Shown here piece by piece: positions 46,066 to 55,454 of a stretch of DNA of 64,000 nt (positions are counted from its first letter, which is position 1; every line of letters starts with the position of its first letter). Origin of the DNA: Streptomyces sp. 1-11 (GTDB taxonomy: Bacteria > Actinomycetota > Actinomycetes > Streptomycetales > Streptomycetaceae). Under the pieces are notes generated by a model. It was not told the origin of the DNA and did not search any database. It saw only the letters and a program-made list of their open reading frames with translations. Location: contig NZ_BJTV01000003.1 of assembly GCF_007176755.1 (NCBI RefSeq), positions 434,001-498,000 on the forward strand. The letters run 5' to 3'. The position numbers and the translations under genes are program-made.

Positions 46066-49000
46066 ATGTTTCACGTGAAACCAATCGATCCGCGTCTGCT
46101 GCGATACGCCCGCGCCACCCGCCTCTTCCTGGTGGCGGCCGTCGGCCTGGGAGCCGTCGGGGCCGGACTGGTCATCGCCCAGGCGATGCTCATCGCCGAG
46201 GTGGTCACGGGGGCGTTCCAGCGCGGCCAGGCGGTCTCCGAACTCCGCACTCCCCTGCTGCTGTTGGCCGCCGTGGCCGTGGGCCGGTCGATCGTCGCGT
46301 GGCTCACCGAACTCGCGGCGCACCGGGCCAGCGCGGCCGTGAAGTCGGAACTCCGAGGGCGCGTCCTGGAGCATGCCGTTCACCTCGGCCCCGGCTGGCT
46401 CGGCGGGCAGCGGACTGGTTCGCTGGTCACCCTGGCCACGCGGGGCGTCGATGCCCTGGACGACTACTTCTCCCGCTATCTCCCGCAGCTGGGGCTCGCG
46501 GTGGTCGTCCCGGTCGCCGTGCTGGCGCGCATCGTCACCGAGGACTGGGTGTCCGCGGCGATCATCGTCGGCACGCTGCCGCTCATCCCGCTCTTCATGA
46601 TGCTGATCGGCTGGGCCACCCAGTCCCGCATGGACCGCCAGTGGCGGCTGCTGTCCCGGCTGTCCGGTCACTTCCTGGACGTGGTCGCGGGACTGCCCAC
46701 GCTGAAGGTGTTCGGCCGGGCCAAGGCCCAGGCCGAATCCATCCGGCGGATCACCGGTGAGTACCGCCAGGCCACCATGCGGACCCTGCGGATCGCCTTC
46801 CTCTCCTCCTTCGCCCTGGAACTGCTGGCCACGCTCTCGGTCGCGCTGGTCGCTGTGACGATCGGCATGCGCCTCGTCCACGGCGACATGGACCTGTACA
46901 CCGGCCTGGTCATCCTCGTCCTGGCGCCCGAGGCCTATCTGCCGCTGCGTCAGGTGGGGGCGCAGTACCACGCGGCGGCTGAGGGGCTCGCCGCCGCGGA
47001 GGAGCTCTTCGACGTGCTGGAGACGCCGGCGCCGGAGTCGGGCACCACTGCCGCGGGCCCGGGCGCCATCGCCTTCGACGGGATCACGGTCCGCTACCCG
47101 CAGCGCTCGGCCGATGCCCTGACGGGCGTCTCCTTCACCGTCGAGCCCGGTGAGACCGTGGCCCTGGTCGGACCGAGCGGCGCGGGCAAGTCCACCCTGC
47201 TGAACGTGCTGCTGGGCTTCGTCCGGCCCACCGAGGGCCGGGTACGCGTGGGCGGTACCGACCTCGCCGACATCGACCTCAAGCAGTGGCGTGCACGGAT
47301 CGCATGGGTGCCGCAGCGGCCGCACCTGTACGCCGGCACCATCGCGGAGAACGTACGGCTGGCCCGGCCCGACGCGGACGACGCCGCCGTGCGCCGGGCA
47401 CTGCGGGACGCGGGCGCGCTGGAGTTCGTGGAGGCGCTGCCCGAGGGCGCGGGGACCGTGCTCGGCGAGGACGGCGCGGGGCTGTCCGCCGGCCAGCGCC
47501 AGCGGCTCGCGCTGGCCCGTGCCTTCCTCGCGGACCGGCCGGTCCTGATGCTGGACGAGCCGACGGCAGCGCTGGACGGGGCGACGGAGGCCGATGTCGT
47601 GGCGGCGGTGCGCCGGCTGGCGGTGGGCCGCACGGTCCTGCTGGTGGTGCACCGGCCGGCGCTGCTGGAGGTGGCGGACCGGGTGGTCCGGCTTGAGCTT
47701 CCCGCTCCGGCGGCCGTCGAGGCGCCCGCGGCCGTCGCATCCGCCTCGGCCGCCACCGGGGGCGCCGAAGCGGGCACCCGGCCGGTCGAGCCGGGCGGCC
47801 CTGCCGACGCCGGGCCGGAGCCGGAGACCGGCGTGCCGGCTCCGCGCGGCCGGATCCTGGCCCGGGTACGGGCCCTGGCGGGCCCCCGGCGCGGCCGGCT
47901 GCTGCTGGCGCTCCTGCTCGGCGGTCTCGCGCTGGGCAGCGCTGTCGGCCTGATGGCCACCTCCGGCTGGCTCATCTCACGGGCCTCGCAGCATCCGCCG
48001 GTGCTCTACCTGATGGTGGCCGTGACGGCGACGAGGGCCTTCGGGATCGGGCGGGCCGTCTTCCGGTACGCCGAGCGGCTCGTCTCGCACGACGCCGTGC
48101 TGCGGATGCTCGCCGACACCCGGGTCGCCGTCTACCGGCGGCTGGAGCGGCTGGCGCCCGCCGGGCTGCGCACGGCCCGCCGCGGTGATCTGCTCACCCG
48201 GCTGGTCGCCGACGTCGACGCCTTCCAGGACTACTGGCTGCGCTGGCTGCTGCCCGCCGGGGTCGCGGCCGCCGTCTCCACCGTCTCCGTCGCCTTCACG
48301 GCCTGGCTGCTGCCCGAGGCCGGGGCCGCCCTCGCCGCCGGGCTCCTCGTGGCCGGCGCCGGCGTCCCCGTGGTCACCGCGGCCGCCGCGCGGCGCGCCG
48401 AGCGACGGCTGGCACCGGCCCGCGGCGTACTCGCCACCCGGGTCACCGACCTGCTCACCGGCACCGCCGAACTGACCGTCGCCGGCGCGCTGCCGGCCCG
48501 TACCGAGGCGGCCCGGCGGGCCGACGGCACCCTCACCCGGATCGCCGCGCGCGGCGCCGGCGCCACCGCCCTGGGCGACGGACTCACCGCACTGGTCTGC
48601 GGCCTGACCGTCGCCGTGACCGCGTTGCTGGGCGCCCAGGCGGTGGCCGCGGGACGGCTCGGCGGGGTGGCGATGGCCGTGGTGGTCCTCACCCCGCTGG
48701 CCGCCTTCGAGGCCGTACTGGGGCTTCCGCTCGCCGTGCGCCATCGTCAGCGGGTGCGCCGGAGCGCGGAGCGGGTGTTCGAGGTGCTGGACGCCCCGGA
48801 CCCCGTCACCGAGCCGGAACGGCCGCGGCAGGCCCCCGTCTCGCCCTTCCCGCTCGTGGTCCGGGGCCTGACCGCCCGCCACCCGGAGCAGCGGCGCGAC
48901 GCCCTGGCCGGGCTGGACCTCACCCTGGAGCAGGGCCGGCGGATCGCCGTGGTCGGCGTGTCCGGCTCCGGCAAGACGACGCTCGCCCAGGTGCTGCTGC

Positions 49001-49596
49001 GGTTCCTCGACCCCGGGGCGGGCTCGTACACGCTCGCCGGTGTGGACGCGTGCGCCCTGGGCGGCGACGACGTGCGGCGGCTCGTCGGGCTGTGTGCCCA
49101 GGACGCCCACCTCTTCGACAGCTCCGTGCGGGAGAACCTGCTGCTGGCCCGGAAGGACGCCACCGAGGCCGATCTGCGGGACGCGCTGTCCCGGGCCCGG
49201 CTGCTGGACTGGGTGGACGGACTGCCGGACGGGCTGGACACGCTCGTCGGCGAGCACGGGGCACGGCTGTCCGGCGGACAGCGGCAGCGCCTCGCGCTGG
49301 CCCGCGCGCTGCTCGCCGACTTCCCGGTGCTCGTCCTGGACGAGCCCGCGGAACACCTGGACCTGCCGACGGCCGACGCGCTCACCGCGGATCTCCTGGC
49401 CGCGACCGAGGGCCGTACCACGCTGCTGATCACCCACCGCCTGGCCGGACTCGACGCGGTGGACGAAGTGCTCGTGCTGGACGAGGGCCGGGTGGTGCAG
49501 CGGGGGCCGTACGCGGAGCTGGCCGCCGCGGCCGGGCCGCTGCGGGCGATGGCACGGCGGGAGGCGGCCGCCGAGGCGCTGGTGGCCGCCCGCTGA
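46066..49596 (+). CDS. cydCD: CydCD fused ABC exporter for cytochrome bd assembly
   Basis: 1176 residues. CydD-like half (about 1-560): six helices then ATPase with Walker A GPSGAGKST (369-377), signature LSAGQ and LMLDEPTAALDG. A Pro/Ala-rich linker (about 545-600) joins it to the CydC-like half: helices, then Walker A GVSGSGKTT (964-972), LSGGQ and VLVLDEPAEHLD. It exports glutathione or cysteine in E. coli (as two proteins); in actinobacteria the fused form is usual and the thiol substrate is undefined, since mycothiol replaces glutathione. ATG at 46066 with GGAAGG upstream, 50 bp after cydB. Confidence 0.96.
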   Translation: MFHVKPIDPRLLRYARATRLFLVAAVGLGAVGAGLVIAQAMLIAEVVTGAFQRGQAVSELRTPLLLLAAVAVGRSIVAWLTELAAHRASAAVKSELRGRVLEHAVHLGPGWLGGQRTGSLVTLATRGVDALDDYFSRYLPQLGLAVVVPVAVLARIVTEDWVSAAIIVGTLPLIPLFMMLIGWATQSRMDRQWRLLSRLSGHFLDVVAGLPTLKVFGRAKAQAESIRRITGEYRQATMRTLRIAFLSSFALELLATLSVALVAVTIGMRLVHGDMDLYTGLVILVLAPEAYLPLRQVGAQYHAAAEGLAAAEELFDVLETPAPESGTTAAGPGAIAFDGITVRYPQRSADALTGVSFTVEPGETVALVGPSGAGKSTLLNVLLGFVRPTEGRVRVGGTDLADIDLKQWRARIAWVPQRPHLYAGTIAENVRLARPDADDAAVRRALRDAGALEFVEALPEGAGTVLGEDGAGLSAGQRQRLALARAFLADRPVLMLDEPTAALDGATEADVVAAVRRLAVGRTVLLVVHRPALLEVADRVVRLELPAPAAVEAPAAVASASAATGGAEAGTRPVEPGGPADAGPEPETGVPAPRGRILARVRALAGPRRGRLLLALLLGGLALGSAVGLMATSGWLISRASQHPPVLYLMVAVTATRAFGIGRAVFRYAERLVSHDAVLRMLADTRVAVYRRLERLAPAGLRTARRGDLLTRLVADVDAFQDYWLRWLLPAGVAAAVSTVSVAFTAWLLPEAGAALAAGLLVAGAGVPVVTAAAARRAERRLAPARGVLATRVTDLLTGTAELTVAGALPARTEAARRADGTLTRIAARGAGATALGDGLTALVCGLTVAVTALLGAQAVAAGRLGGVAMAVVVLTPLAAFEAVLGLPLAVRHRQRVRRSAERVFEVLDAPDPVTEPERPRQAPVSPFPLVVRGLTARHPEQRRDALAGLDLTLEQGRRIAVVGVSGSGKTTLAQVLLRFLDPGAGSYTLAGVDACALGGDDVRRLVGLCAQDAHLFDSSVRENLLLARKDATEADLRDALSRARLLDWVDGLPDGLDTLVGEHGARLSGGQRQRLALARALLADFPVLVLDEPAEHLDLPTADALTADLLAATEGRTTLLITHRLAGLDAVDEVLVLDEGRVVQRGPYAELAAAAGPLRAMARREAAAEALVAAR
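46068..46081. other. parS: parS (ParB binding site), exact consensus, inside the cydCD start
   Basis: Exact GTTTCACGTGAAAC overlapping codons 1-6 of cydCD, which read MFHVKP. Confidence 0.93.
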
Positions 49597-49601
49597 GCGG
49601 A

Positions 49602-49676
49602 GCGGGCACCACGTCCGCCCGTTGAGCGGCGCGGGCACCACGTCCCGTCCGCGCCAAAGGCGCGTGCACCACGTCC
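49602..49676. repeat. Imperfect tandem repeat after cydCD
   Basis: GCGGGCACCACGTCC at 49602-49616 and 49631-49645, and GCGTGCACCACGTCC at 49662-49676, spaced 29 and 31 bp. A more degenerate fourth copy starts near 49693. Non-coding, between cydCD and the convergent HAD gene. Function unknown. Confidence 0.7.
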
Positions 49677-49756
49677 CGCCCGCTCAGACGTGCAAGGGCA
49701 CCGGGCCGGCCCGCTGAGACGCGCAGCAGCCCGGTGCGGTCGGACCCGGTCCGGTG

Positions 49757-50626
49757 TCAGCCGCGTTCGGCGAGCATCCGCTCGATGACGATGGCCACGC
49801 CGTCCTCGTTGTTGGCGACCGTACGGCCCGACGCGGCGGCCAGTACGTCCGGGTGGGCGTTGCCCATCGCGTACGACCGGCCCGCCCAGGTCAGCATCTC
49901 GACGTCGTTGGGCATGTCACCGAAGGCGACGACCTCCTCGTGCGAGATGCCGCGCTCCGCGCAGCACAGGGCGAGGGTGCTGGCCTTGGAGACGCCGGGG
50001 CCGCTGAGTTCCAGCAGGGCGCTGGGGCTGGAGCGGGTGACGTTGGCGCGCTCGCCGACCGCCAGCCGGGCCAGCGTGAGGAAGGCGTCCGGGTCGAGTT
50101 CGGGGTGGTAGGCGAGGATCTTGAGCACCGGCTGGTCGGCGTCCGGGCCGTCGGCCGCGAGCAGGTCCTCCGCGGGCAGCAGGTTGTCCGGCGTCTCCAT
50201 GTGCAGCTTGGGATAGGCCGGCTCCTGGTGGAAGCCGAACGTCTGCTCGACCGCGAACACCGTGCCCGGCGCCGCCTCGCGCAGCAGCAGCACGGCGTCC
50301 AGCGCGTTCCGGCGGGCCAGTTCGCGCACCTTTACGAACCGGTGGGAGCCGGGGCCGCCGTGCAGGTCGACCACGGCGGCGCCGTTGCCGCAGATCGCCA
50401 GGCCGTGGCCGTGGACATGGTCGCTGACCACGTCCATCCAGCGGGCCGGGCGGCCGGTGACGAAGAAGACCTCGATGCCCGCCTCCTCCGCGGCCGCCAG
50501 CGCGGCGACCGTCCTCGGGGAGACCGACTTGTCGTCGCGCAGGAGAGTGCCGTCGAGGTCGGTGGCGATCAGCCGCGGCCGGAAGGCGGCGGCCGGGGTC
50601 CCGGGCTGTCTGGTCGCTGAGGTCAC
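49757..50626 (-). CDS. HAD-superfamily Cof-type phosphatase
   Basis: About 289 residues. HAD motif I is DLDGTLL (near residues 22-28), motif II is [10 protein letters not shown], motif III is a Lys near SKASTLA, and motif [12 protein letters not shown]. The alpha/beta cap places it in the Cof/YbiV (class IIB) group, probably a sugar or cofactor phosphatase; substrate unknown. Start uncertain: GTG at 50626 (VTSATRQPG) or ATG at 50644, neither with a clear RBS. It resembles the HAD gene at 59.7 kb. Confidence 0.88.
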   Translation of the reverse strand: MTSATRQPGTPAAAFRPRLIATDLDGTLLRDDKSVSPRTVAALAAAEEAGIEVFFVTGRPARWMDVVSDHVHGHGLAICGNGAAVVDLHGGPGSHRFVKVRELARRNALDAVLLLREAAPGTVFAVEQTFGFHQEPAYPKLHMETPDNLLPAEDLLAADGPDADQPVLKILAYHPELDPDAFLTLARLAVGERANVTRSSPSALLELSGPGVSKASTLALCCAERGISHEEVVAFGDMPNDVEMLTWAGRSYAMGNAHPDVLAAASGRTVANNEDGVAIVIERMLAERG

Positions 50627-50753
50627 CGGGCCATTCTGGCGCATATGCCCGCACGCCCGTGCGAGAGTCCGCACAGATGAGTCCACCGACACACCGAGGT
50701 TGGCCGGCGGACGACGTCCGCGGCCGCCGGCGGAGCCCACCTCCGGCACCGGA

Positions 50754-51656
50754 TCACGAGAGCTGGGCGAGGCCCTCCATGGCGATCCGCTCGAAGACCT
50801 TCTCGTCGGCGGCGAAGTCGGAGTCCGGGATCGGCCAGTGCAGGACGATCTCGGTGAAGCCCAGCTCCTGGTGACGGCCCGCGAAGTCCACGAAGGCGTC
50901 CACCGACTCGAGCGGCCTGCCGCGGTCCGGGGTGAAGCCGGTGAGCAGCACCTTGTCCAGCCCGGCCACGTCCCGGCCGGCCTCCGCGCAGGCCGCGGCC
51001 AGCTTCTCCACCTGCCCGCGCAGCGCGGCGACGGACTCCTCCGGGGTGCCGTTCTCGTACAGCTTCGGGTCGCCGGTGGTCACCCAGGCCTGCCCGTGCC
51101 GGGCGGCGAGCCGCAGTCCGCGCGGGCCGGTGGCCGCCACGGCGAAGGGCAGCCGCGGCCGCTGCACGCAGCCGGGGATGTTGCGGGCCTCGAACGCCGA
51201 GTAGAACCGGCCCTCGTGGGACACCGAGTCCTCGGTGAGCAGCCGGTCGAGCAGCGGTACGAACTCGGCGAACCGGTCGGCACGCTCGCGCGGCGTCCAG
51301 GGCTCCTGGCCGAGGGCGGTGGCGTCGAAGCCCGTGCCGCCCGCGCCGATGCCCAGGGTCACCCGGCCGCCGGAGACGTCGTCCAGGGAGATCAGCTCCT
51401 TGGCGAGGGTCACCGGATGCCGGAAGTTCGGCGAGGTGACGAGCGTGCCGAGGCGCAGCCGCTCGGTGACGCCCGCGGCGGCGGTCAGCGTCGGCACGGC
51501 ACCGAACCACGGGCCGTCGCGGAAGGTGCGCCAGGACAGGTGGTCGTAGGTGTACGCGGTGTGGAAACCGAGCTCCTCGGCCCGTACCCAGGCCGCGCGG
51601 CCGCCCTCGCTCCAGCGGCGGTAGGGCAGGATCACGGTGCTCAGACGCAGACTCAT
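50754..51656 (-). CDS. LLM-class flavin-dependent oxidoreductase (F420 type likely)
   Basis: 300 residues, luciferase-like monooxygenase fold: [64 protein letters not shown], and a C-terminal helix with [12 protein letters not shown]. Actinobacterial members commonly use F420 or FMN; cofactor and substrate are not decided by sequence. ATG at 51656 ([15 protein letters not shown]). Confidence 0.88.
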   Translation of the reverse strand: MSLRLSTVILPYRRWSEGGRAAWVRAEELGFHTAYTYDHLSWRTFRDGPWFGAVPTLTAAAGVTERLRLGTLVTSPNFRHPVTLAKELISLDDVSGGRVTLGIGAGGTGFDATALGQEPWTPRERADRFAEFVPLLDRLLTEDSVSHEGRFYSAFEARNIPGCVQRPRLPFAVAATGPRGLRLAARHGQAWVTTGDPKLYENGTPEESVAALRGQVEKLAAACAEAGRDVAGLDKVLLTGFTPDRGRPLESVDAFVDFAGRHQELGFTEIVLHWPIPDSDFAADEKVFERIAMEGLAQLS

Positions 51657-51764
51657 GGGTCCGAGCGTACGGGGGCGGCCCGGCATTGGCCGAAATCGAT
51701 CACCATGTGTGGCCGCCTTGCGACGGCGTGACCGGGCCCGGGGCGGGCGGCACCCGCCGGAAGG

Positions 51765-52313
51765 TCAGTGCGCGGTGGGAAAGCGCAGGTAGCGGGGTGG
51801 TACCGCCCGGGTGAGCCACACACCGTTGGCACTGACGTGGAAGACGTGGCCGTCGCGGTGCATGGCGCCCGCGTCCACGGAGAGCACGACGGGCCGACCG
51901 CGGCGGGCGCCGACCCGGGCGGCGGTCTCGCGGTCCGCAGACAGATGGACGTCGTGCCGGGCCATGGGCCGCAGTCCCTCGGCGCGGATGGCGTCCAGGC
52001 TGCGGGCGACCGTGCCGTGGTAGAGGTACGGCGGCGGGGTCGCGGGCGGCAGGCCGAGGTCGACCTCGACGCTGTGTCCCTGGCTGGCGCGGATACGGGT
52101 GCCCTCGACCGCGAAGCGCAGCTTGTCGTTGGCGGCCACCACGTGGTCGAGTTCCTCCCGGGTGAAGCGGAATCCGTGCGCGGCGGCAGCGGCGATCAGC
52201 GTGTCGATCTCCACCCAGCCGGCCGGGTCCAGCGTCAGACCGATGCGTTCGGGCTGGTGGCGGAGGTGTTTCGAGAGGTACTTCGACACCTTCACGGTGC
52301 GTCTTTCGTCCAT
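51765..52313 (-). CDS. kptA: RNA 2'-phosphotransferase KptA/Tpt1
   Basis: 182 residues. The Tpt1 signature is clear: SKYLSKHLRHQPERIGLTLDPAGWV (R and H catalytic), LYHGTVARSLDAIRAEGLRPMARHDVHLS and VVLSVDAGAMHRDGHVFHVSANGVWLT. It transfers a splice-junction-type 2'-phosphate to NAD+, giving ADP-ribose 1,2-cyclic phosphate. Bacteria lack the eukaryotic tRNA-splicing pathway, so its substrate is a puzzle. ATG at 52313. Confidence 0.93.
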   Translation of the reverse strand: MDERRTVKVSKYLSKHLRHQPERIGLTLDPAGWVEIDTLIAAAAAHGFRFTREELDHVVAANDKLRFAVEGTRIRASQGHSVEVDLGLPPATPPPYLYHGTVARSLDAIRAEGLRPMARHDVHLSADRETAARVGARRGRPVVLSVDAGAMHRDGHVFHVSANGVWLTRAVPPRYLRFPTAH

Positions 52314-52368
52314 GGCTTCAGGGTGGGGGAGAGACGCGGATCACGCAGGTTGTTTTCGGCTGGAGGTT

Positions 52369-52422
52369 TGGTCCACAGCCAACACGCCTTATCCACAGGC
52401 TACTTGGGCAAATTGTGGACAA
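52369..52422. promoter_or_regulatory. Cluster of three DnaA-box-like 9-mers
   Basis: TGGTCCACA at 52369-52377, TTATCCACA at 52389-52397, and TGTGGACAA (TTGTCCACA on the minus strand) at 52414-52422, two of them exact matches to DnaA consensus boxes. They lie in the 314-bp non-coding gap between the kptA start and the EphD-like gene end. I see no gene in this gap. Confidence 0.75.
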
Positions 52423-52627
52423 CGCGCGGCCGTTTCGCGGAGGTTGATCAACTACGGTTCTCTAATATCTGGTTGCGATCGGAATGTCCAACGTCACGAC
52501 CGGCAGCCCGCGTTCGCTTGCGATGAGTTCGATGTCGACGTCATCGTCATGACAACCCCATTACCGAGTAACCCTCTTGCGAGCTGCAGCCGTGAACGTC
52601 CGCAATCCTGCCGCTGCTTGCCGGTGA

Positions 52628-54382
52628 TCACAGCCTCGGATTCACGCGGGCGATTCTGCGCAGTGCTCCCGGCATGAAGCGGGACAGGAAGTGGGCGCCT
52701 CGGGCTTCCGGGGTCACCGGGACCACCGCTCTGTTGTGGGTCACCGCGTCCAGAACCGCGCTCGCGACCTTCTCCGGTGGGTAGTTGCGCAGGCCGTACA
52801 GGCGGGCCGAGTTCTGCCGGCGGCGGCGTTCCTCCGCCTCGTCGACGCCCGTGAAGCGGGCCGTGGCGGTGATGCCGGTGTTGACCAGCCCCGGGCAGAT
52901 GGCCGTGACTCCGATGTCCTGTCCGGCCAGTTCGGCCCGCAGGCACTCGGAGAGCATCAGCACGGCCGCTTTGGAGGTGCTGTAGGCGGGCAGTGCGCGG
53001 GACGGCTGATAGGCGGCGGCCGAGGCGATGTTGACGATGTGACCGCCCTGTCCGCGCTCGGCCATGCGCGCGCCGAAGAGCCGGCAACCGTGGATGACCC
53101 CCCACAGGTTGACGTCCAGGACCTTGCGCCAGTCGTCGGTGGTCGTGGTGAAGAAGGAGCCCGAGAGGCCGATGCCCGCGTTGTTGACCAACACGTCCAC
53201 CACGCCGTACGCGTGGTGCACCTTCTCGGCCAGTTCCTCCATGGCCTGCTCGTCCGAGACGTCCGTCGTCTCCGCCCAGGCCTCGGGGGCGCCGATCAGC
53301 CGGGCCATCTCCGCGGTGCGGGCCGCCGCTTCGGCGTCCCGGTCGACGGCGACGACCCTCGCCCCCGCTTCCGCGAAGGCGAACGCGGTCGCCCGACCTA
53401 TGCCGCTGCCCGCGCCGGTGATCAGCACCAACTGCTCGCCGAACCGGTCGGCATGGCGTCCCCCGGCCTGGGCGCCGGTCCGGCCGCTCTCGACGCTTGT
53501 GACGAACTCCGTGATCCACGAGGACACTTGGTCGGGCCGGGTGCGCGGGATCCAGTGCTTGGCGGGCAGCGTGCGGCGGGTCAGCCGCGGTACCCACGCG
53601 TCCAGGTCGTCGTAGAGCCGCTCCGACAGGAAAGCGTCGCCCAGGGGCGTGATGAGCTGCACGGGCGCGTGCGCGAAGGCGTCCGGGCGGGGCCTGCGCA
53701 GGCGGGCGCGGACGTTGTCCCGGTACAGCCAGGCGCCGTGGGCCGCGTCCGACGGCAGGGAGCTGGTCGGGTAGTCGCCGGACGGTACCTTCTCGGTCCG
53801 CTCCAGGATCTTCGGCCAGCGCTTGCCGAGGGGGCCGCGCCAGGCCAGTTCCGGCAGTGCCGGGGTGTGCAGCAGGTAGACGTACCAGGACTTGGCGCCC
53901 TGGCCGAGGAGTTGGCCCACCCGGCGGGGCGTCGGGCGCTTCACGCGCGTGTTGATCCAGTGCCCGAAGTGGTCCAGGGACGGTCCGGACATGGAGGTGA
54001 AGGAGGCGATGCGGCCCTCGGTGCGGCCCACCGTGACGAACTCCCAGGACTGCACCGATCCCCAGTCGTGGCCCACGAGGTGCACCGGCCGGTCCGGGCT
54101 CACCGCGTCCACCACGGCCAGGAAGTCGTCCGTGAGCTTGGCCAGGGTGAAGCCGCCGCGCAGCGGCCGCGGCGCCGTGGAGCGGCCGTGGCCACGGACG
54201 TCGTACAGCACCACGTGGAAGCGGTCGGCGAGGCGTGCGGCCACCTCCGACCAGACCTCCTTGCTGTCCGGGTAGCCGTGCACCAGCACCACCGTGGGCG
54301 CTTGCGGATCGCCCAGCTCCGCCACGCACAGCTCGACCCCGCCGGTGTGCACCCGGCGCTCACGCGCCCCTTCCAGTGTCAC
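52628..54382 (-). CDS. Fused alpha/beta hydrolase and short-chain dehydrogenase (EphD-like)
   Basis: 584 residues. Residues about 1-290: alpha/beta hydrolase with VLVHGYPDS (oxyanion region) and GHDWGS, where D106 is in the epoxide-hydrolase nucleophile position. Residues about 310-584: SDR with NAD(P) motif TGAGSGIGRATA, NNAG, and YSTSK (catalytic Tyr/Lys near 465). Mycobacterial EphD has this same fusion and modifies oxygenated lipids. The GTG at 54382 overlaps the M24 stop (GTGA), so translation is coupled. Substrate unknown. Confidence 0.92.
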   Translation of the reverse strand: MTLEGARERRVHTGGVELCVAELGDPQAPTVVLVHGYPDSKEVWSEVAARLADRFHVVLYDVRGHGRSTAPRPLRGGFTLAKLTDDFLAVVDAVSPDRPVHLVGHDWGSVQSWEFVTVGRTEGRIASFTSMSGPSLDHFGHWINTRVKRPTPRRVGQLLGQGAKSWYVYLLHTPALPELAWRGPLGKRWPKILERTEKVPSGDYPTSSLPSDAAHGAWLYRDNVRARLRRPRPDAFAHAPVQLITPLGDAFLSERLYDDLDAWVPRLTRRTLPAKHWIPRTRPDQVSSWITEFVTSVESGRTGAQAGGRHADRFGEQLVLITGAGSGIGRATAFAFAEAGARVVAVDRDAEAAARTAEMARLIGAPEAWAETTDVSDEQAMEELAEKVHHAYGVVDVLVNNAGIGLSGSFFTTTTDDWRKVLDVNLWGVIHGCRLFGARMAERGQGGHIVNIASAAAYQPSRALPAYSTSKAAVLMLSECLRAELAGQDIGVTAICPGLVNTGITATARFTGVDEAEERRRRQNSARLYGLRNYPPEKVASAVLDAVTHNRAVVPVTPEARGAHFLSRFMPGALRRIARVNPRL

Positions 54383-55221
54383 TTCGCCTCCGCCCAGCGC
54401 CGCACGTGCGGCAGATCGTCGTCCAGCCAGAAGGCGCTCTGCGCGGGGTCCCGGGAGTCGGTGACCACCAGGATCTCCTCGAACTTCGCGCCGGTACCCC
54501 GGAACCCGAGGTGGGGTTCGACCGCCCACAGCCCCGGCTGCGGCGGGTGGTCGGAGAAGCGGTACGGCGACCACAGGGGCGACCAGCCCTCGCGGTGGCC
54601 GTGCAGGGCGTCGGCGGCGAGCCCCTTGAGGGACTGCGCGCCGAACCCGAACAGGTGCGGCGAGAAGCGGCGGGCCCGCACCCGGTCCACCTTGTGGGCG
54701 ATCACCCCGAAGGGGTACGCGCGGTGCCGGTTGGCGTAGCCCTGGCGGACCATGAGGCGGTCCACGTCCTGGTAGATCTCGCGCAGCGGGCGCCGCTCGC
54801 GCACCTCCCGCAGGATCAGCTCGCGGTGCGCCTCCAGGTCCGCCATCAGCCGGTCCTGCACCGGGTTGACGCCGAGCGAGCCCGAATAGCCGATGTCCGC
54901 CGTGCACCCCTCGTACACCGGGGCCATGTCCAGGATGAACGGCATCCCGGGCTCCAGCCGGCGGCCGGTGGGGAAGAACTGCAGCGGCAGGCGGAAGCCG
55001 GTGAACGCCGTGCGGTCGCCGAACCAGGCGAAGGGCAGGTGGAACCAGTCCCGCACGCCGCGCCGGCGCAGCCACTCGCGCTGCATCCGGGCCGCGTCAC
55101 GCTCGGTGACGCCCGGCTCCAGACGCGCCGCGACCGCTTCCGCGCACTCGTAGGCGGGGCGCTGCACCCGCCTGAATCCCCGCAGCTCCGCGGAGAGTTC
55201 GTTGCTCACTGCCGTCGCCAT
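54379..55221 (-). CDS. M24-family metallopeptidase-like protein (Xaa-Pro aminopeptidase type)
   Basis: 280 residues. The pita-bread metal ligands appear as ILDMAPVYEGCTADIGYS (two Asp), FGVIAHKVDR (His), WAVEPHLG (Glu) and AKFEEILVVT (Glu). The single-domain length fits M24 proteins of the creatinase or aminopeptidase P type. ATG at 55221 (MATAVSNELS). It precedes the hydrolase-SDR gene and is translationally coupled to it, which suggests a shared pathway, unusual for a peptidase. Confidence 0.85.
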   Translation of the reverse strand: MATAVSNELSAELRGFRRVQRPAYECAEAVAARLEPGVTERDAARMQREWLRRRGVRDWFHLPFAWFGDRTAFTGFRLPLQFFPTGRRLEPGMPFILDMAPVYEGCTADIGYSGSLGVNPVQDRLMADLEAHRELILREVRERRPLREIYQDVDRLMVRQGYANRHRAYPFGVIAHKVDRVRARRFSPHLFGFGAQSLKGLAADALHGHREGWSPLWSPYRFSDHPPQPGLWAVEPHLGFRGTGAKFEEILVVTDSRDPAQSAFWLDDDLPHVRRWAEAK

Positions 55222-55258
55222 GCCGTCCCGTCCGTCGACTGCGGTACGTGTCCGTAAC

Positions 55259-55287
55259 TTGACATTGGTGAATGTGACAGTTGTTAG
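55259..55287 (+). promoter_or_regulatory. Predicted HrdB-type promoter of the ABC operon
   Basis: TTGACA at 55259-55264 and TGTTAG at 55282-55287 with 17-bp spacing. It faces the ABC genes, 168 bp upstream of the GTG start, in the 233-bp divergent region between them and the M24 gene. Confidence 0.5.
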
Positions 55288-55454
55288 AGGTGGCGTCAAT
55301 AGGGTGGATCAAGACCTGTGGACGACGGCCTGCGCGCGGCCGCCGGGTAGGTCCGGGGCAGGGGGTGGCTCGGGGTTCTGTCCTACTCGAGTCTGATGTC
55401 AAGACGGCTCTGAGGTCTGACGACCGGCGTGGCCCGCGTCACTACGTTCTAAGC

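Noticed and set aside
45958..49641. Long minus-strand frames opposite cydCD.
   Set aside because: Shadows of the fused ABC exporter, with no conserved motif.
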